This document shows positions 17,077 through 26,920 of a stretch of DNA of 64,000 bases, in pieces. Source of the DNA: Lactobacillus huangpiensis. Its GTDB lineage: Bacteria; Bacillota; Bacilli; Lactobacillales; Lactobacillaceae. The notes under the pieces were generated by a model, which did not search any database, was not told the origin of the DNA, and saw only the letters and a program-made list of their open reading frames with translations. Numbering within the stretch: the first letter of the stretch is position 1; every line of letters begins with the position of its first letter. The position numbers and the translations under genes are program-made. The stretch lies in assembly GCF_019972815.1 (NCBI RefSeq), contig NZ_BPPA01000013.1:25415-89414 (forward strand), written 5' to 3'.

Positions 17077-17880
17077 ATGTCAGTAGTTTCTATGAAACAA
17101 TTGCTTGAAGCCGGTGTCCACTTTGGTCACCAAACTAGAAGATGGGATCCAAAAATGGCTCCTTATATCTTTACACAAAGAAATGGTATTTATATCATTG
17201 ATTTGCAAAAAACCATCAAAATGTTAGATGATGCTTATGCATTCGTAAGAGCTGTTGCTCAAAATGGTGGCGTTATTCTTTTTGTTGGTACTAAGAAACA
17301 AGCTCAAGATTCAATTGCTGAAGAAGCTACTCGTGCTGGTCAATACTACGTTAACCAACGTTGGTTAGGTGGTACATTGACTAACTGGAAGACTATCCAG
17401 AGCCGAGTACAAAGATTAAAAGATTTAAAGAAAATGTCAGAAGATGGCACATTTGATGTATTGCCAAAGAAGGAAGCTTCTCTTTTGACTAAAGAAAAGG
17501 ATAAATTGGAAAGATTCTTAGGTGGTATTGAAGATATGCCTAGAATTCCAGATGTTTTATTCGTAGTCGATCCTAAAAAGGAAAAGATTGCTGTTCATGA
17601 AGCTAATATTTTAGGAATTCCTGTAGTAGCTATGGTCGACACTAACACTGATCCGGATCCAGTTGACGTAGTTATTCCTGCAAACGACGATGCTATTCGT
17701 GCTATTCGTTTGATTTCAGGCGCAATGGCTGATGCTGTTATTGAAGGTAAGCAAGGTCAAGATGATGACAATGCTGAAGCAGAGATGGCTAAGGGTGCAG
17801 AAGAAAAACAAGCAGATACTGAAGCTGATGCAGAAAAAACAGTAGAAGCTGAAGAAACTTCTGACTCAGATGAAGACTAG
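17077..17880 (+). CDS. rpsB: 30S ribosomal protein S2
   Basis: Late-assembling 30S protein that contacts S1 and the 16S rRNA. The 267 aa begin [20 protein letters not shown] and contain [17 protein letters not shown] and [20 protein letters not shown], all standard S2. From about residue 225 there is a low-complexity Glu/Asp/Ala tail seen in lactobacilli. AGGAGG precedes the ATG. Transcribed with tsf (39 bases apart). Confidence 0.98.
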   Translation: MSVVSMKQLLEAGVHFGHQTRRWDPKMAPYIFTQRNGIYIIDLQKTIKMLDDAYAFVRAVAQNGGVILFVGTKKQAQDSIAEEATRAGQYYVNQRWLGGTLTNWKTIQSRVQRLKDLKKMSEDGTFDVLPKKEASLLTKEKDKLERFLGGIEDMPRIPDVLFVVDPKKEKIAVHEANILGIPVVAMVDTNTDPDPVDVVIPANDDAIRAIRLISGAMADAVIEGKQGQDDDNAEAEMAKGAEEKQADTEADAEKTVEAEETSDSDED

Positions 17881-17919
17881 TTTTAATTATTAATAAGTTT
17901 TTATTTGGAAGGAAAAATA

Positions 17920-18795
17920 ATGGCAAACATTACTGCTAAACAAGTAAAAGAATTACGTGACCGTACTGGCGCCGGCATGATGGATTCCAAGAAGGCTTTG
18001 GTTAAAGCTGATGGTGATATTGAAAAGGCAATTGACATTTTAAGAGAAAATGGTGTTGCTAAAGCTGCTAAGAAGAGTGGCCGTATTGCTGCTGAAGGTT
18101 TGGCCGAATATGCTTTTGAAGGAAATAATGCTGTTGTAGTAGAGATTAACTCTGAAACAGATTTTGTTTCATCCAATGATAAATTTATCAAATTAGTTGA
18201 TGATGTGACCAAGGCTATTTTAGCGGCTAAACCTGCTAACGTTGAAGAAGCATTAAAATCACCAATGGGTGATTCCACAATTGGCGAGGAAATTACCAAT
18301 CTTACTGCTGTCATTGGTGAGAAAATCACTTTAAGACGATTTGATCTAATTACTAAGAATGATGATGAAGTCTTTGGTGCTTACAAGCACAATGGTGGTG
18401 CAATTGTTGCAGTTGTTACCTTAAAAGGCAACAGTGAGGAAGCAGCTAAGAACATTGCAATGCACGTTGCCGCAATTAATCCAGAATACTTGAACAAGGA
18501 TTCAGTACCAAAGGCTGATTTTGATCGTCAGAAAGAAGTTTTCACTAAGGAAACTGAAAATGAAGGCAAGCCTGCTAAAATCATTCCTAAGATTGTTGAG
18601 GGCAGAGTAAACAAGTATCTCAGTGAAATTTGTTTAGTGGACCAACCTTATGTTAAAGATGGCGATATGACAGTAGCTGAATATGCTAAATCAGAAGGCT
18701 GCGAAGTTGTTGGCTACAAACGTTATGAAGTTGGCGAAGGTATCGAAAAGAAGCAAGAAGACTTTGCTGCTGAAGTAAAAGAACAAATGAAATAG
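17920..18795 (+). CDS. tsf: Elongation factor Ts
   Basis: Nucleotide-exchange factor that reloads EF-Tu with GTP. The 291 aa begin with the UBA-like N-terminal domain (ITAKQVKELRDRTGAGMMDS, then KKAL) and contain the core motif EINSETDFVSSNDKF. The ATG at 17920 is chosen because GGAAGG is 8 bases upstream; an in-frame ATG at 17905 would add five unusual residues. It is closed by a terminator, so it is not cotranscribed with pyrH as it is in many relatives. Confidence 0.98.
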   Translation: MANITAKQVKELRDRTGAGMMDSKKALVKADGDIEKAIDILRENGVAKAAKKSGRIAAEGLAEYAFEGNNAVVVEINSETDFVSSNDKFIKLVDDVTKAILAAKPANVEEALKSPMGDSTIGEEITNLTAVIGEKITLRRFDLITKNDDEVFGAYKHNGGAIVAVVTLKGNSEEAAKNIAMHVAAINPEYLNKDSVPKADFDRQKEVFTKETENEGKPAKIIPKIVEGRVNKYLSEICLVDQPYVKDGDMTVAEYAKSEGCEVVGYKRYEVGEGIEKKQEDFAAEVKEQMK

Positions 18796-18824
18796 ATATA
18801 CATATTTTTATTGATTCAATTAAA

Positions 18825-18857
18825 AGCTCTTATCTGTTTAGATGAGGGCTTTTTTTT
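18825..18857 (+). terminator. rpsB-tsf terminator
   Basis: AGCTCTTATCT pairs with AGATGAGGGCT over 11 bp (two G.U) around GTTT, followed by eight T. Confidence 0.9.
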
Positions 18858-18877
18858 TCTAAAATCTTGCGAAATCA

Positions 18878-18908
18878 TTGACAAAAAGTGATAACCTTAA
18901 AGTATAAA
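18878..18908 (+). promoter_or_regulatory. Promoter-like element before the decayed gene
   Basis: TTGACA (18878-18883) and TATAAA (18903-18908) with a 19-base spacer, just upstream of the pseudogene. The boxes are good though the spacing is long, so the remnant may still be transcribed. Confidence 0.45.
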
Positions 18909-18961
18909 GCTTTCTGTATTTGAGAAAGAAAATAATTTTAACAGGAAATGAGGTTTCAATA

Positions 18962-20069
18962 ATGAGGAAACTGGCAGAGTTTGACTACATGCTGGATTCA
19001 TTTAATAGGGATTCCAGAAATCTTAATCGGTTAAGACACGATTTCGTTAATAAATATACGCAAAGTTATATTAAAAATGATATGAATTTAGACGATTTTG
19101 TTGTTGGTAAAGGAAATAAAAATAGCTTTTGCTATCAACTTGAATTTAATTTAGCTCAATTGGGCAGTATCAGAGGTTCAAATTCAAAAAATTGGTATTT
19201 ATTATAACCAACAAAAACAGGATTACGTTGTCACGAAAGCATGGCAAAGAAATGATGAAAATAGTCTTTTACTGAATTGAAAGCAGCAATTGTCAAAATC
19301 ATTGACTTAGGTAAAAAAGATAAAATGAGTAAAAAAATTGATGCTATTCCACTTTCAAATATATTAAAGCATAAAATATTATCTGTTTATTATCTCAATA
19401 AATACTTAAATATTTTTGCAAAAGAACCACTGACATACTTTTTATTACAGTTTTATCAAAAAAATTAAAAAATATGTCAATTTATGAATTGCAAAAAAAG
19501 TTAATTGATTTGAAAAGGAAGAATAAAGCGCTAAAAGGCTGGTCTAATATTGAATATGGTAATTATCTTTATTATCTTTTTTCCAAAGCTAAGAAATTAA
19601 ATACTTGATAATACTAATAAGCTAAAACAACAGATTATGACATTGAAACTCTACAAATCCCTGAAAATAAAGAATATTCATATAAAGAGAAAAAATGTCA
19701 AGCTATGTATGATTGGAGAAGAAAAGTGTTTTTAATAGTGAGGTTAAAAGGCTGAAAGATTTCAATGATCTAAATATAGAATGGGAATCTAAAGTTGATG
19801 ATTCATTGGGATATGATATTTTATCTTATGAGCTAGATGGTATTCCAAGATATATAGAAGTAAAAACAACAAAAGAAAATAGGAGCGATAGATTTAGTTT
19901 TCATATCTCTCGCAATGAACTTGAAAAATCAAAGGTATTAAAAAATTATTGGATTTACCAAATATTCTTTTCGATAGGACAATAGCAAGTAATTTTTCTC
20001 ATTGAAGATCCTTTTAATGCAAAAGACATTAATATAACAGCCCTTAATTACCTGGTTAATGTCAGGTAA
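18962..20069 (+). pseudogene. Decayed DUF3883-domain protein, probably an old defence gene
   Basis: Several overlapping fragments in different frames read as one protein when joined: RKLAEFDYMLDSFNRDSRNL and VGKGNKNSFCYQLEFNLAQL (frame 1, to 19207), GIYYNQQKQDYVVTKAWQRN in a second frame (19195 on), TELKAAIVKIIDLGKK and ILSVYYLNKYLNIFA in a third, SIYELQKKLIDLKRKNKALK and EYGNYLYYLF near 19490-19600, and finally WESKVDDSLGYDILSYELDG, YIEVKTTK and FHISRNELEKSKVL (19713-19985), a clear DUF3883 domain. A last piece IEDPFNAKDINITALNYLV ends at 20069. At least four frame breaks or stops make it non-functional. DUF3883 is common in restriction and other phage-defence proteins; the N-terminal part resembles domains found in front of McrB- and DUF3883-type proteins. 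Confidence 0.8.
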
Positions 20070-20217
20070 AAAGAAAAGAATGATTCAAGACAAGTTTTTT
20101 AGTGTTAAGTTAGAGTAAAAGTGATTAATTAGAATTAAGTTTTTCAAATTTTCTTTATCTTATTAAAACTATCATTTACCATGTAATTAAAATTATTTTA
20201 AGGACGGTGAAAAACTT

Positions 20218-20400
20218 ATGGGATTTTGGGTAATGCTAATTTCATTAGCAGTCGGGGCATTTTTAATATATTTGTGTTTTGCCAAAAACACGTCTCAATC
20301 AGTTAAGGTCACGCTTTTTTTAACTGGTTTAATCTTAATTGCCGGGGCAATTTTTCTATCTACTCCGCAAGGCGCAGCATTTGTAATGGAAATTACTTAA
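20218..20400 (+). CDS. Small two-helix membrane protein
   Basis: Unrecognised 60 aa protein with two hydrophobic stretches (about residues 3-23 and 31-51) and a short polar linker (AKNTSQSVK). AAGGACGGTGA precedes the ATG and a terminator follows the stop, so expression as a single gene is likely. It lies in the accessory stretch between tsf and pyrH. No function can be assigned. Confidence 0.65.
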   Translation: MGFWVMLISLAVGAFLIYLCFAKNTSQSVKVTLFLTGLILIAGAIFLSTPQGAAFVMEIT

Positions 20401-20430
20401 TTAGATAAAAGCATTTTAAAAAATATTTAT

Positions 20431-20450
20431 GGCACTAATCAGTGCCTTTT
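20431..20450 (+). terminator. Terminator after the small membrane protein
   Basis: GGCACT and AGTGCC pair around AATC, then TTTT ATTTTG. The hairpin also contains the stop codon of the converging acyltransferase. Confidence 0.7.
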
Positions 20451-21563
20451 TATTTTGTTTTGTAAATAGTTTTTAGTATTAGCCCAGAAAACATGTAAAA
20501 AATATGCGGATACAAAAGATAATAGCCACGTTAATAACCAGGTCGCCCAAAAGCTGCAAAAAGGATGGAGAATGGCATAATGTTTGATATTTAAGCCATA
20601 CCAAATAATTTGGTCCCAAAAGACATTTGATAAGTAAGCTCGGTAGGCGTAAGCGGCTAAAAAGTGAAAAACCTGTAGACTAATTTTTGAATTTTTTCTG
20701 ACTTGATACAAGCAAAAAGACGAAATTAAGGCAATGACTGCTAAGCAATAAAAAGTCATTGACGGTTTATAATATGGTGCATTAGCAAAAAGTACCGGGT
20801 GACCAAAATTTTGTAATTCAAAGTTAGTCCAAAAAAAGCATCCGCCAAAGGCAATCAATATTAGCCACCAAAATTTTTGCAAAAGCGCATTAACATAATC
20901 TCGCAGTTGCCAAGCGAGTACACCATATACCGCATAAATAAAAAATGATATAAAAAGACGATCAAGAAGGTACCAACTTCTTTCTTGCTGGCCATGAAAA
21001 ACAAAATAATCATAGAATCTAAGCCAAACAAAATAGAAGATAAAAGTTATGATTGCTACCGTGATGCCCCGTTTGACATCTTTACCAATAAAGCGGCTAA
21101 GGGTCCAGAAAAAAGGCATTAAAATGATAAATTGCAACATCATGGTGTTGTACCATAAATGAGGTGCAGCGTTGCCGCTAACAAAGTGCCAACAAAATGA
21201 CAAGAAGTTGGTAAACTTATTTACTTGTTGTAACCACGGCATTCCTAGTAAGTAAATTAAAGTCCACCATATAGTTGGAATAAAAAGATTTGACCAATTT
21301 GAGCGCAGGTATTTTTGATAAGAAAAACTGCCAGTTAGATCACAAGTGCGGATAGTGGAATAAAGTATGCCAAAAATAAATGCTGGTGCTGTATATTTAA
21401 CTAAGTTATACATGATGCCAAAAATGTCCTGGGTATAATAAGATTGTCCTTCACCCATAATTAGTGACATTATTGGTTGGGTCATGACTGCTGTGCAAGC
21501 AAATACTTTGAGATAATCACCAATATCAGCTTTTTTATAAGCTGGATAGGGGTATTTTTTCAT
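20439..21563 (-). CDS. Membrane-bound acyltransferase (family 3)
   Basis: 374 aa integral membrane protein with about ten helices, resembling the Acyl_transf_3 family that acylates surface polysaccharides or other exported molecules. The N-terminal block KKADIGDYLKVFACTAVMTQ is at the place of the family's conserved start, although the catalytic-looking His expected soon after is not evident. Aromatic-rich loops (LWYNTMMLQFIILMPFFW) fit the family. AAGGATCTGAG precedes the ATG. It stands alone in the accessory stretch before pyrH. Substrate unknown. Confidence 0.75.
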   Translation of the reverse strand: MKKYPYPAYKKADIGDYLKVFACTAVMTQPIMSLIMGEGQSYYTQDIFGIMYNLVKYTAPAFIFGILYSTIRTCDLTGSFSYQKYLRSNWSNLFIPTIWWTLIYLLGMPWLQQVNKFTNFLSFCWHFVSGNAAPHLWYNTMMLQFIILMPFFWTLSRFIGKDVKRGITVAIITFIFYFVWLRFYDYFVFHGQQERSWYLLDRLFISFFIYAVYGVLAWQLRDYVNALLQKFWWLILIAFGGCFFWTNFELQNFGHPVLFANAPYYKPSMTFYCLAVIALISSFCLYQVRKNSKISLQVFHFLAAYAYRAYLSNVFWDQIIWYGLNIKHYAILHPFCSFWATWLLTWLLSFVSAYFLHVFWANTKNYLQNKIKRH

Positions 21564-21765
21564 TTACTCAGATCCTTATTTAATACTAAGTCTTGCATTT
21601 ATTATTTTAAAAAATATGATAGAAGTAAAGAAGCTTATTCAATTATTTTTTGATAATCTCATTTTCAAAATTAGGGGGTTGGAATTTATACTTTTTTAAA
21701 ATATAATTTTTATTGCTGCTGCAAAAATGCATTGAGCTTTTTAGATAAGGAATTACAAGGGATAT

Positions 21766-22677
21766 ATGAAAAATTATTTAACTGTTGATATTGGCGGAAC
21801 TGAAATTAAATTTGCAAAATTAGATTATGCTGGGAATATAATCGAAAAAGATAAAATTTCTACTGTTAAAAATAAATCTGAATTTTTGGCAAAAATAGAT
21901 CAAATTGTAATACATTATATTTCAGATATAAAAGGCTTGGCTTTTTGCTCTCCTGGAAAAATTGAAACCACTAAAATCAGATTTGGTGGTTCATTACCTT
22001 TTTTGGATGGAATTGATTTTGCCGAAATTTATGGTAAAAAATACAGGATTCCAGTAGCGGTAATAAATGATGGTAAGGCTAGCGTTTTAGCAGAAAATTG
22101 GTTGGGTAGTCTAAAAGGTGAATCGAATTGCGCCGCAATAACCCTTGGAACCGGTGTTGGTGGTGGCATTATAATTAATGGTCATCTATTGCGAGGCACA
22201 CACTATCAAGCTGGTGAATTAAGTTTTATGATTAATGATTTATCACAACCTAAAGATATGGAAGGTGCCGTAGGAAGTAATGGCTCTGGTGTGAATTTTG
22301 TTAAGTCAATTAATCGTAAACTAAATCATAAGAATGTAAATGACGGATTGCATGCTTTTGAAGCAATAAAGTCCGGTAAAAGAGAAGCTGTGAAGATTTT
22401 TAATGATTATTGTTTAAATGTAGCAACTTTAATTCTTAATATTCAAACAGTAGTAGATTTAGATAAAATAGCCGTTGGAGGCGGTATAAGCGCACAACCA
22501 ATTTTAATTAGCGGTATAAATAAAGCATACGATAAATTAGTTAATAATTATAATCCAATCATTGGTGATACTTTGATTAAACCTGCAATCGTTTCTGCTC
22601 ATTTTAGAAATGATTCAAATTTATACGGATCGCTTTATAATTTATTGCTTCAAATTAATAAAGAAAATAAATATTAG
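21766..22677 (+). CDS. ROK family sugar kinase
   Basis: 303 aa ATP-dependent sugar kinase of the ROK family: N-terminal phosphate motif VDIGGTEIKFAKLD, NDGKASVLAENWLGS with the catalytic Asp, and LGTGVGGGIIINGHLLRG. The zinc-binding CXCGXXGCXE motif of most ROK proteins is absent (the place reads HYQAGELSFMINDLSQPKDM), as in some beta-glucoside kinases. CAAGG is a modest ribosome site. It is followed by its own terminator and has no sugar-transport genes next to it, so the substrate is open. Confidence 0.88.
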   Translation: MKNYLTVDIGGTEIKFAKLDYAGNIIEKDKISTVKNKSEFLAKIDQIVIHYISDIKGLAFCSPGKIETTKIRFGGSLPFLDGIDFAEIYGKKYRIPVAVINDGKASVLAENWLGSLKGESNCAAITLGTGVGGGIIINGHLLRGTHYQAGELSFMINDLSQPKDMEGAVGSNGSGVNFVKSINRKLNHKNVNDGLHAFEAIKSGKREAVKIFNDYCLNVATLILNIQTVVDLDKIAVGGGISAQPILISGINKAYDKLVNNYNPIIGDTLIKPAIVSAHFRNDSNLYGSLYNLLLQINKENKY

Positions 22678-22685
22678 TTTTATCA

Positions 22686-22718
22686 AAATCTCGAAGTTGA
22701 TTAACTTCGGGATTTTTT
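22686..22718 (+). terminator. ROK kinase terminator
   Basis: AAATCTCGAAGTT pairs with AACTTCGGGATTT over 13 bp around GATT, followed by T. Confidence 0.88.
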
Positions 22719-22769
22719 AAGAAATTTCTCTCTTTTATTTCTAAGTCCACATTTGCCCTTTTTATATGG

Positions 22770-22775
22770 TAGAAT
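22770..22775 (+). promoter_or_regulatory. Possible pyrH promoter (-10)
   Basis: TAGAAT preceded by TGG (extended -10) stands 26 bases before the pyrH start; no good -35 hexamer is seen at 17 bases. Confidence 0.4.
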
Positions 22776-22801
22776 AACTAAAGTTAATAGAGGAGGTTGT
22801 C

Positions 22802-23533
22802 ATGACTAAAGTTAAGTATAAGCGAATAGTTTTGAAAATTTCTGGTGAAGCTCTTGCTGGTGATGAAGGAACCGGTATAAATCCTACAGTCATCAGTCAT
22901 TTGGCAAAAGAGATTAAATCTGTTCATGATTTAGGAGTTGACATTGGAATCGTTTGCGGTGGCGGTAATATGTGGCGCGGGGAAACTGGTGCAAAACTTG
23001 GTATGGAACGTTCGCAGGCTGATTATATGGGGATGCTTGCTACTATAATGAACGGCTTGGCTCTTCAGGATGGATTGGAGCACGTGGGAGTACCGACTAG
23101 GTTGCAAACATCAATTGAAATGAGACAAATAGCTGAACCATATATTAGGAGAAAAGCTATTCACCACATGGAAAAAGGACGTGTAGTTATTATGGGTGGT
23201 GGCACTGGTAACCCCTATTTCTCAACTGACACAACTGCTGCCTTAAGAGCTGCAGAAATAGGTGCTGATGTGATCCTAATGGCTAAAAATGGAGTTGACG
23301 GAGTTTACTCTGCTGATCCAAATGTTGATCCACATGCCAAAAAATACAGTGAACTTTCACAACTAGATATTATTTCTAAAAACTTAAAAGTCATGGACAG
23401 AACTGCCAGCTCACTATCAATGGATACCAACATTCCTCTAATTGTATTCAACGTTAATACTGAAGGTAATATTAAAAAAGTGGTATTGGGTGAGAATATT
23501 GGAACAGTAATCGGAGGGAAAAATAATGAATAA
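22802..23533 (+). CDS. pyrH: Uridylate kinase
   Basis: Phosphorylates UMP to UDP in pyrimidine nucleotide synthesis. The 243 aa show the amino-acid-kinase fold: [51 protein letters not shown] and [14 protein letters not shown], all diagnostic of bacterial PyrH. GAGGAGG precedes the ATG. It starts the pyrH-frr-uppS-cdsA-rseP-proS-polC run and overlaps frr by 8 bases. Confidence 0.98.
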   Translation: MTKVKYKRIVLKISGEALAGDEGTGINPTVISHLAKEIKSVHDLGVDIGIVCGGGNMWRGETGAKLGMERSQADYMGMLATIMNGLALQDGLEHVGVPTRLQTSIEMRQIAEPYIRRKAIHHMEKGRVVIMGGGTGNPYFSTDTTAALRAAEIGADVILMAKNGVDGVYSADPNVDPHAKKYSELSQLDIISKNLKVMDRTASSLSMDTNIPLIVFNVNTEGNIKKVVLGENIGTVIGGKNNE

Positions 23534-24083
23534 TGACGCAATCAAAAAAGCTCAAGATAATATGAAAAAATCAATTACTGTTTTTGAAAAAAACTTGAGC
23601 TCTATTCGTGCTGGCGTTGCTAACGCAGCTTTACTTGATGGAATAAAAGTGGACTATTATGGTGCTCCTACTCCATTAACTCAAATGTCTAGTGTTACTA
23701 TTCCTGAGCCACGCGTGTTATTAATTACACCTTATGATCAGAACAGTCTCGATGATATTGAGCATGCACTCTTAGCATCAAATTTGGGTTTAACGCCAGC
23801 AAATGATGGAAAAGTCATCCGACTTGTTATTCCACAATTAACAGGTGAAAGGCGTCAAGAAATTGCTAAAGAGGTCAACAAAATGGCCGAAGAAAGTAAA
23901 ATTGCAATCAGAAACGTTCGTCGTGAAGCTATGAATAGTCTTAAAAAGCAGCAAAAAGATGATGAAATCACCGAAGATGAACAGCGCAATTTGGAAAAGA
24001 AAGTGCAAAAAGTTACTGACGATGCAACAAAGCAGATTGACCAAATTGCAGAAGAAAAACGTAAAGAGATTACCCAGGGCTAA
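23526..24083 (+). CDS. frr: Ribosome recycling factor
   Basis: Splits post-termination ribosomes together with EF-G. The 185 aa are standard length, with [40 protein letters not shown] and [20 protein letters not shown]. It overlaps pyrH by 8 bases and lies 3 bases before uppS, so it is translationally coupled within the operon. Confidence 0.98.
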   Translation: MNNDAIKKAQDNMKKSITVFEKNLSSIRAGVANAALLDGIKVDYYGAPTPLTQMSSVTIPEPRVLLITPYDQNSLDDIEHALLASNLGLTPANDGKVIRLVIPQLTGERRQEIAKEVNKMAEESKIAIRNVRREAMNSLKKQQKDDEITEDEQRNLEKKVQKVTDDATKQIDQIAEEKRKEITQG

Positions 24084-24086
24084 TAA

Positions 24087-24821
24087 ATGGCAGATAAAAA
24101 AAATCAGTTAAACCATTTAGCTATCATTATGGATGGTAATGGTCGTTGGGCAACAAAGCAAGGCAAACCACGAATTGCAGGTCATTACGAAGGTATGAAC
24201 AACGTAGAAAGAATAACTTTGGCAGCCAACCAATTAGGCATCAAAGTTTTATCCTTATATGCGTTTTCTACTGAAAACTGGGGTAGACCTAAAGAAGAAG
24301 TAGCATATCTAATGAACTTGCCAGTACGCTTTTTTGATAAGTTTATGCCAACCTTAATGAAAGAAAATGTCAAGGTAAACATTATGGGCTACTTAAATGA
24401 ATTACCTTCTAAAACCTATGATGTAGTTCAGAGAGCAATGGCTGAAACTGCTCCTAACAGTGGTTTGATTTTGAACTTTGCTTTTAATTATGGTTCACGA
24501 AGAGAAATTACTACAGCAGTAAAGGAAATTGCAACTCTTGTTGAAACGGGTAGTATTACAAGTGATGAAATTTCTGAAAAAATGATTTCGCAGAGATTGA
24601 TGACTGCAAGCTTTGGTAAATACAGTGATCCAGATTTATTAATCAGAACTTCTGGTGAGCAAAGGATTTCTAATTTCATGTTATGGCAATTAGCATATTC
24701 AGAACTTGCTTTTAGTGAGAAAAACTGGCCTGATTTTACTAGAGAAGATCTAGAAAAATTTGTTATTGATTTTCAAAATCGTCATCGACGTTTCGGTAAA
24801 GTCGATGAATCGGATAGTTAG
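24087..24821 (+). CDS. uppS: Undecaprenyl diphosphate synthase
   Basis: Condenses isopentenyl diphosphate units with farnesyl diphosphate to the C55 carrier used for peptidoglycan and teichoic acid synthesis. The 244 aa have the cis-prenyltransferase motifs [36 protein letters not shown] and [19 protein letters not shown]. It stands between frr and cdsA with short gaps; the start is the only ATG with the correct N-terminus. Confidence 0.97.
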   Translation: MADKKNQLNHLAIIMDGNGRWATKQGKPRIAGHYEGMNNVERITLAANQLGIKVLSLYAFSTENWGRPKEEVAYLMNLPVRFFDKFMPTLMKENVKVNIMGYLNELPSKTYDVVQRAMAETAPNSGLILNFAFNYGSRREITTAVKEIATLVETGSITSDEISEKMISQRLMTASFGKYSDPDLLIRTSGEQRISNFMLWQLAYSELAFSEKNWPDFTREDLEKFVIDFQNRHRRFGKVDESDS

Positions 24822-24829
24822 GTAAATAT

Positions 24830-25627
24830 ATGAAACAACGTGTAATCACAGCAGTTATTGCTTTAATTTTATTTATTCCTATCGTCATAGTTGGCGGACT
24901 TTGGATGGATTGGCTCACCGTTTTGTTTGCGGCCGTTGGTATCAGTGAATTCTTTTTAATGAAAAAACAAATATTGGTTTCAGTAAACTTTCTACTAGCT
25001 TTACTGGCCACCATTATTTGGGCAGTTCCTGATAGTTTTCTCAAGTCAATGCCGTTTCATTGGACAAAATACGGCATTTATTTTGCTTTGATAATGTTAA
25101 TGCTAACTTGGACAGTTTTAACTAAAAATAAAACTACTTTTGATGATGTAGCGGTTTATACATTAGGCTCATTATATGTGGGAACCGGCTTTCATTACAT
25201 GGCAAGTATTAGAAACGCAAACAATGGTCTTGCACTGCTTTGCTACGTTTTTGTTGTAGTCTGGCTGACAGATACAGGAGCCTACATGATCGGGCGTAAA
25301 ATTGGTAAACATAAGTTGTGGCCTGTAATTAGTCCTAATAAAACATGGGAAGGCTCAATTGGTGGCACAATTTGTGCTGTAATTTGTGCCACAATTTATG
25401 TTTACTTTGTTAATCTGAACCATTCACAAGTTGAAATGATTATTTTTGCTCTTATATTATCAATTGTTGGACAAATGGGTGATTTGGTTGAATCTGCTTA
25501 TAAGAGATACTATGGGGTAAAGGATTCAGGCAAGATATTGCCAGGTCATGGTGGAATACTTGATCGCTTTGACAGCATGCTCTTTGTTTTACCTGTTTTT
25601 GCTGCTTTGATGGGAATCATACACTAG
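24830..25627 (+). CDS. cdsA: Phosphatidate cytidylyltransferase
   Basis: Makes CDP-diacylglycerol for phospholipid synthesis at the cytoplasmic membrane. 265 aa with about eight helices and the C-terminal signature beginning at about residue 220 (GQMGDLVESAYKRYYGVKDS, then GKILPGHGGILDRFDS). The upstream part has SPNKTWEGSIGG. Position after uppS and before the site-2 protease is the usual order in lactobacilli. Confidence 0.97.
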   Translation: MKQRVITAVIALILFIPIVIVGGLWMDWLTVLFAAVGISEFFLMKKQILVSVNFLLALLATIIWAVPDSFLKSMPFHWTKYGIYFALIMLMLTWTVLTKNKTTFDDVAVYTLGSLYVGTGFHYMASIRNANNGLALLCYVFVVVWLTDTGAYMIGRKIGKHKLWPVISPNKTWEGSIGGTICAVICATIYVYFVNLNHSQVEMIIFALILSIVGQMGDLVESAYKRYYGVKDSGKILPGHGGILDRFDSMLFVLPVFAALMGIIH

Positions 25628-25637
25628 GGGGATTTTT

Positions 25638-26894
25638 GTGAAAGGTATACTTATCTTTTTAGTAGTATTTGGAATATTAGTTTTTGTCCATGAATTCGGG
25701 CACTTTATTGTTGCTAAAAAGTGCGGTATTTTAGTACGTGAATTTTCAATAGGTATGGGACCAAAGCTTTTCCAAGTTAGACGCAATCCAACTACTTATA
25801 CGATTAGGTGGCTCCCGCTAGGCGGATATGTCCGTTTAGCAAGTAAAGATGACGAAACTGATTTAGCGGCAGGGATGAGAGTGGTTTTACAGCTTAATCA
25901 ACAGAAAGAAGTTGTAAAAATTGATGCCTCTGAATCAGATATACCGATTGAAGGAATACCATTACAAGTTACGGCATTTGATTTGGTAGATAAACTTTTT
26001 ATTTCTGGATATGAAAATGGTGAAGAAGATCGATTAGTCACATACAAAGTCAATCATGATGCTACAGTTATTGATCATTCAAAAACTGAGTTAATTATTG
26101 CACCACGTGATACACAGTTTCAAGAAGCCAATGTGTGGCAGAAACTAGCTACCAATATTGCTGGACCATTAATGAATATAATTCTAGGTTTTGTCGTTTT
26201 TTTAATTTGGACATTTACTGTTCCCGGTCCTGCAACTACAGAAATAGCAGAAGTGACACCTAATTCACCTGCAGCTGTTGCAAAAATTGAGCCGGGTTCA
26301 AAAATTTTGGCTGTTAATGGTCACAAAATATCGTCTTTCGAACAAATTTCGGAAGAAATATATCAGAACAAAAATAAAAAAATTAATATCTCTGTTATTA
26401 AAGATAAGCAAAAAAAAGTAGTAAACGTTCAACCAAAAGCAGTAAAAATGCAAGGTCAAAAAGTTTACCAAATCGGAATTAGAGCAAAAAGCGATGAAAG
26501 AATCGGGGCTAAATTTAAGCGTGGATGGAATACGGCTGTTTCCACTACGGGAATGATTTTCAGTGCAGTTGGTGGCTTATTCCGTCATTTTAGTTTAAAT
26601 AAGCTTTCTGGACCTGTGGGTATCTATTCCCAGACATCACAGGTTTCGCAAATGGGTTTTACTTATATCTTAGCTTTTTTGGCAATGATTTCAATTAACT
26701 TGGGAATCGTGAATCTAATTCCTGTACCGGGTCTTGATGGTGGCAAGTTTTTGCTAAACATTATTGAAATTGTGCGGGGCAAACCGATATCAGAAAATCA
26801 TGAAGCCATGGTAGAACTGGTTGGCTTCGGTTTATTATTAGTTTTAATTATTGCTGTAACTGGTAATGATATCTACCGTTACTTTATTAAATAA
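25638..26894 (+). CDS. rseP: RIP metalloprotease (RseP/RasP site-2 protease)
   Basis: Intramembrane zinc protease that cleaves anti-sigma factors and remnant signal peptides. The 418 aa have HEFGH (near residue 18-22) at the first helix as zinc ligands, the PDZ domain in the middle (TPNSPAAVAKIEPGSKILAV) and NLGIVNLIPVPGLDGGKFLL near the C-terminal zinc Asp. GTG start at 25638 with AGGGGGA upstream. It follows cdsA by 10 bases. Confidence 0.95.
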   Translation: MKGILIFLVVFGILVFVHEFGHFIVAKKCGILVREFSIGMGPKLFQVRRNPTTYTIRWLPLGGYVRLASKDDETDLAAGMRVVLQLNQQKEVVKIDASESDIPIEGIPLQVTAFDLVDKLFISGYENGEEDRLVTYKVNHDATVIDHSKTELIIAPRDTQFQEANVWQKLATNIAGPLMNIILGFVVFLIWTFTVPGPATTEIAEVTPNSPAAVAKIEPGSKILAVNGHKISSFEQISEEIYQNKNKKINISVIKDKQKKVVNVQPKAVKMQGQKVYQIGIRAKSDERIGAKFKRGWNTAVSTTGMIFSAVGGLFRHFSLNKLSGPVGIYSQTSQVSQMGFTYILAFLAMISINLGIVNLIPVPGLDGGKFLLNIIEIVRGKPISENHEAMVELVGFGLLLVLIIAVTGNDIYRYFIK

Positions 26895-26920
26895 AATATT
26901 AATTTTGGGAGAGAGAATTA

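Noticed and set aside
19277..19468. Independent 63-aa protein inside the decayed gene
   Set aside because: It continues the same protein in another frame and has no ribosome site of its own.
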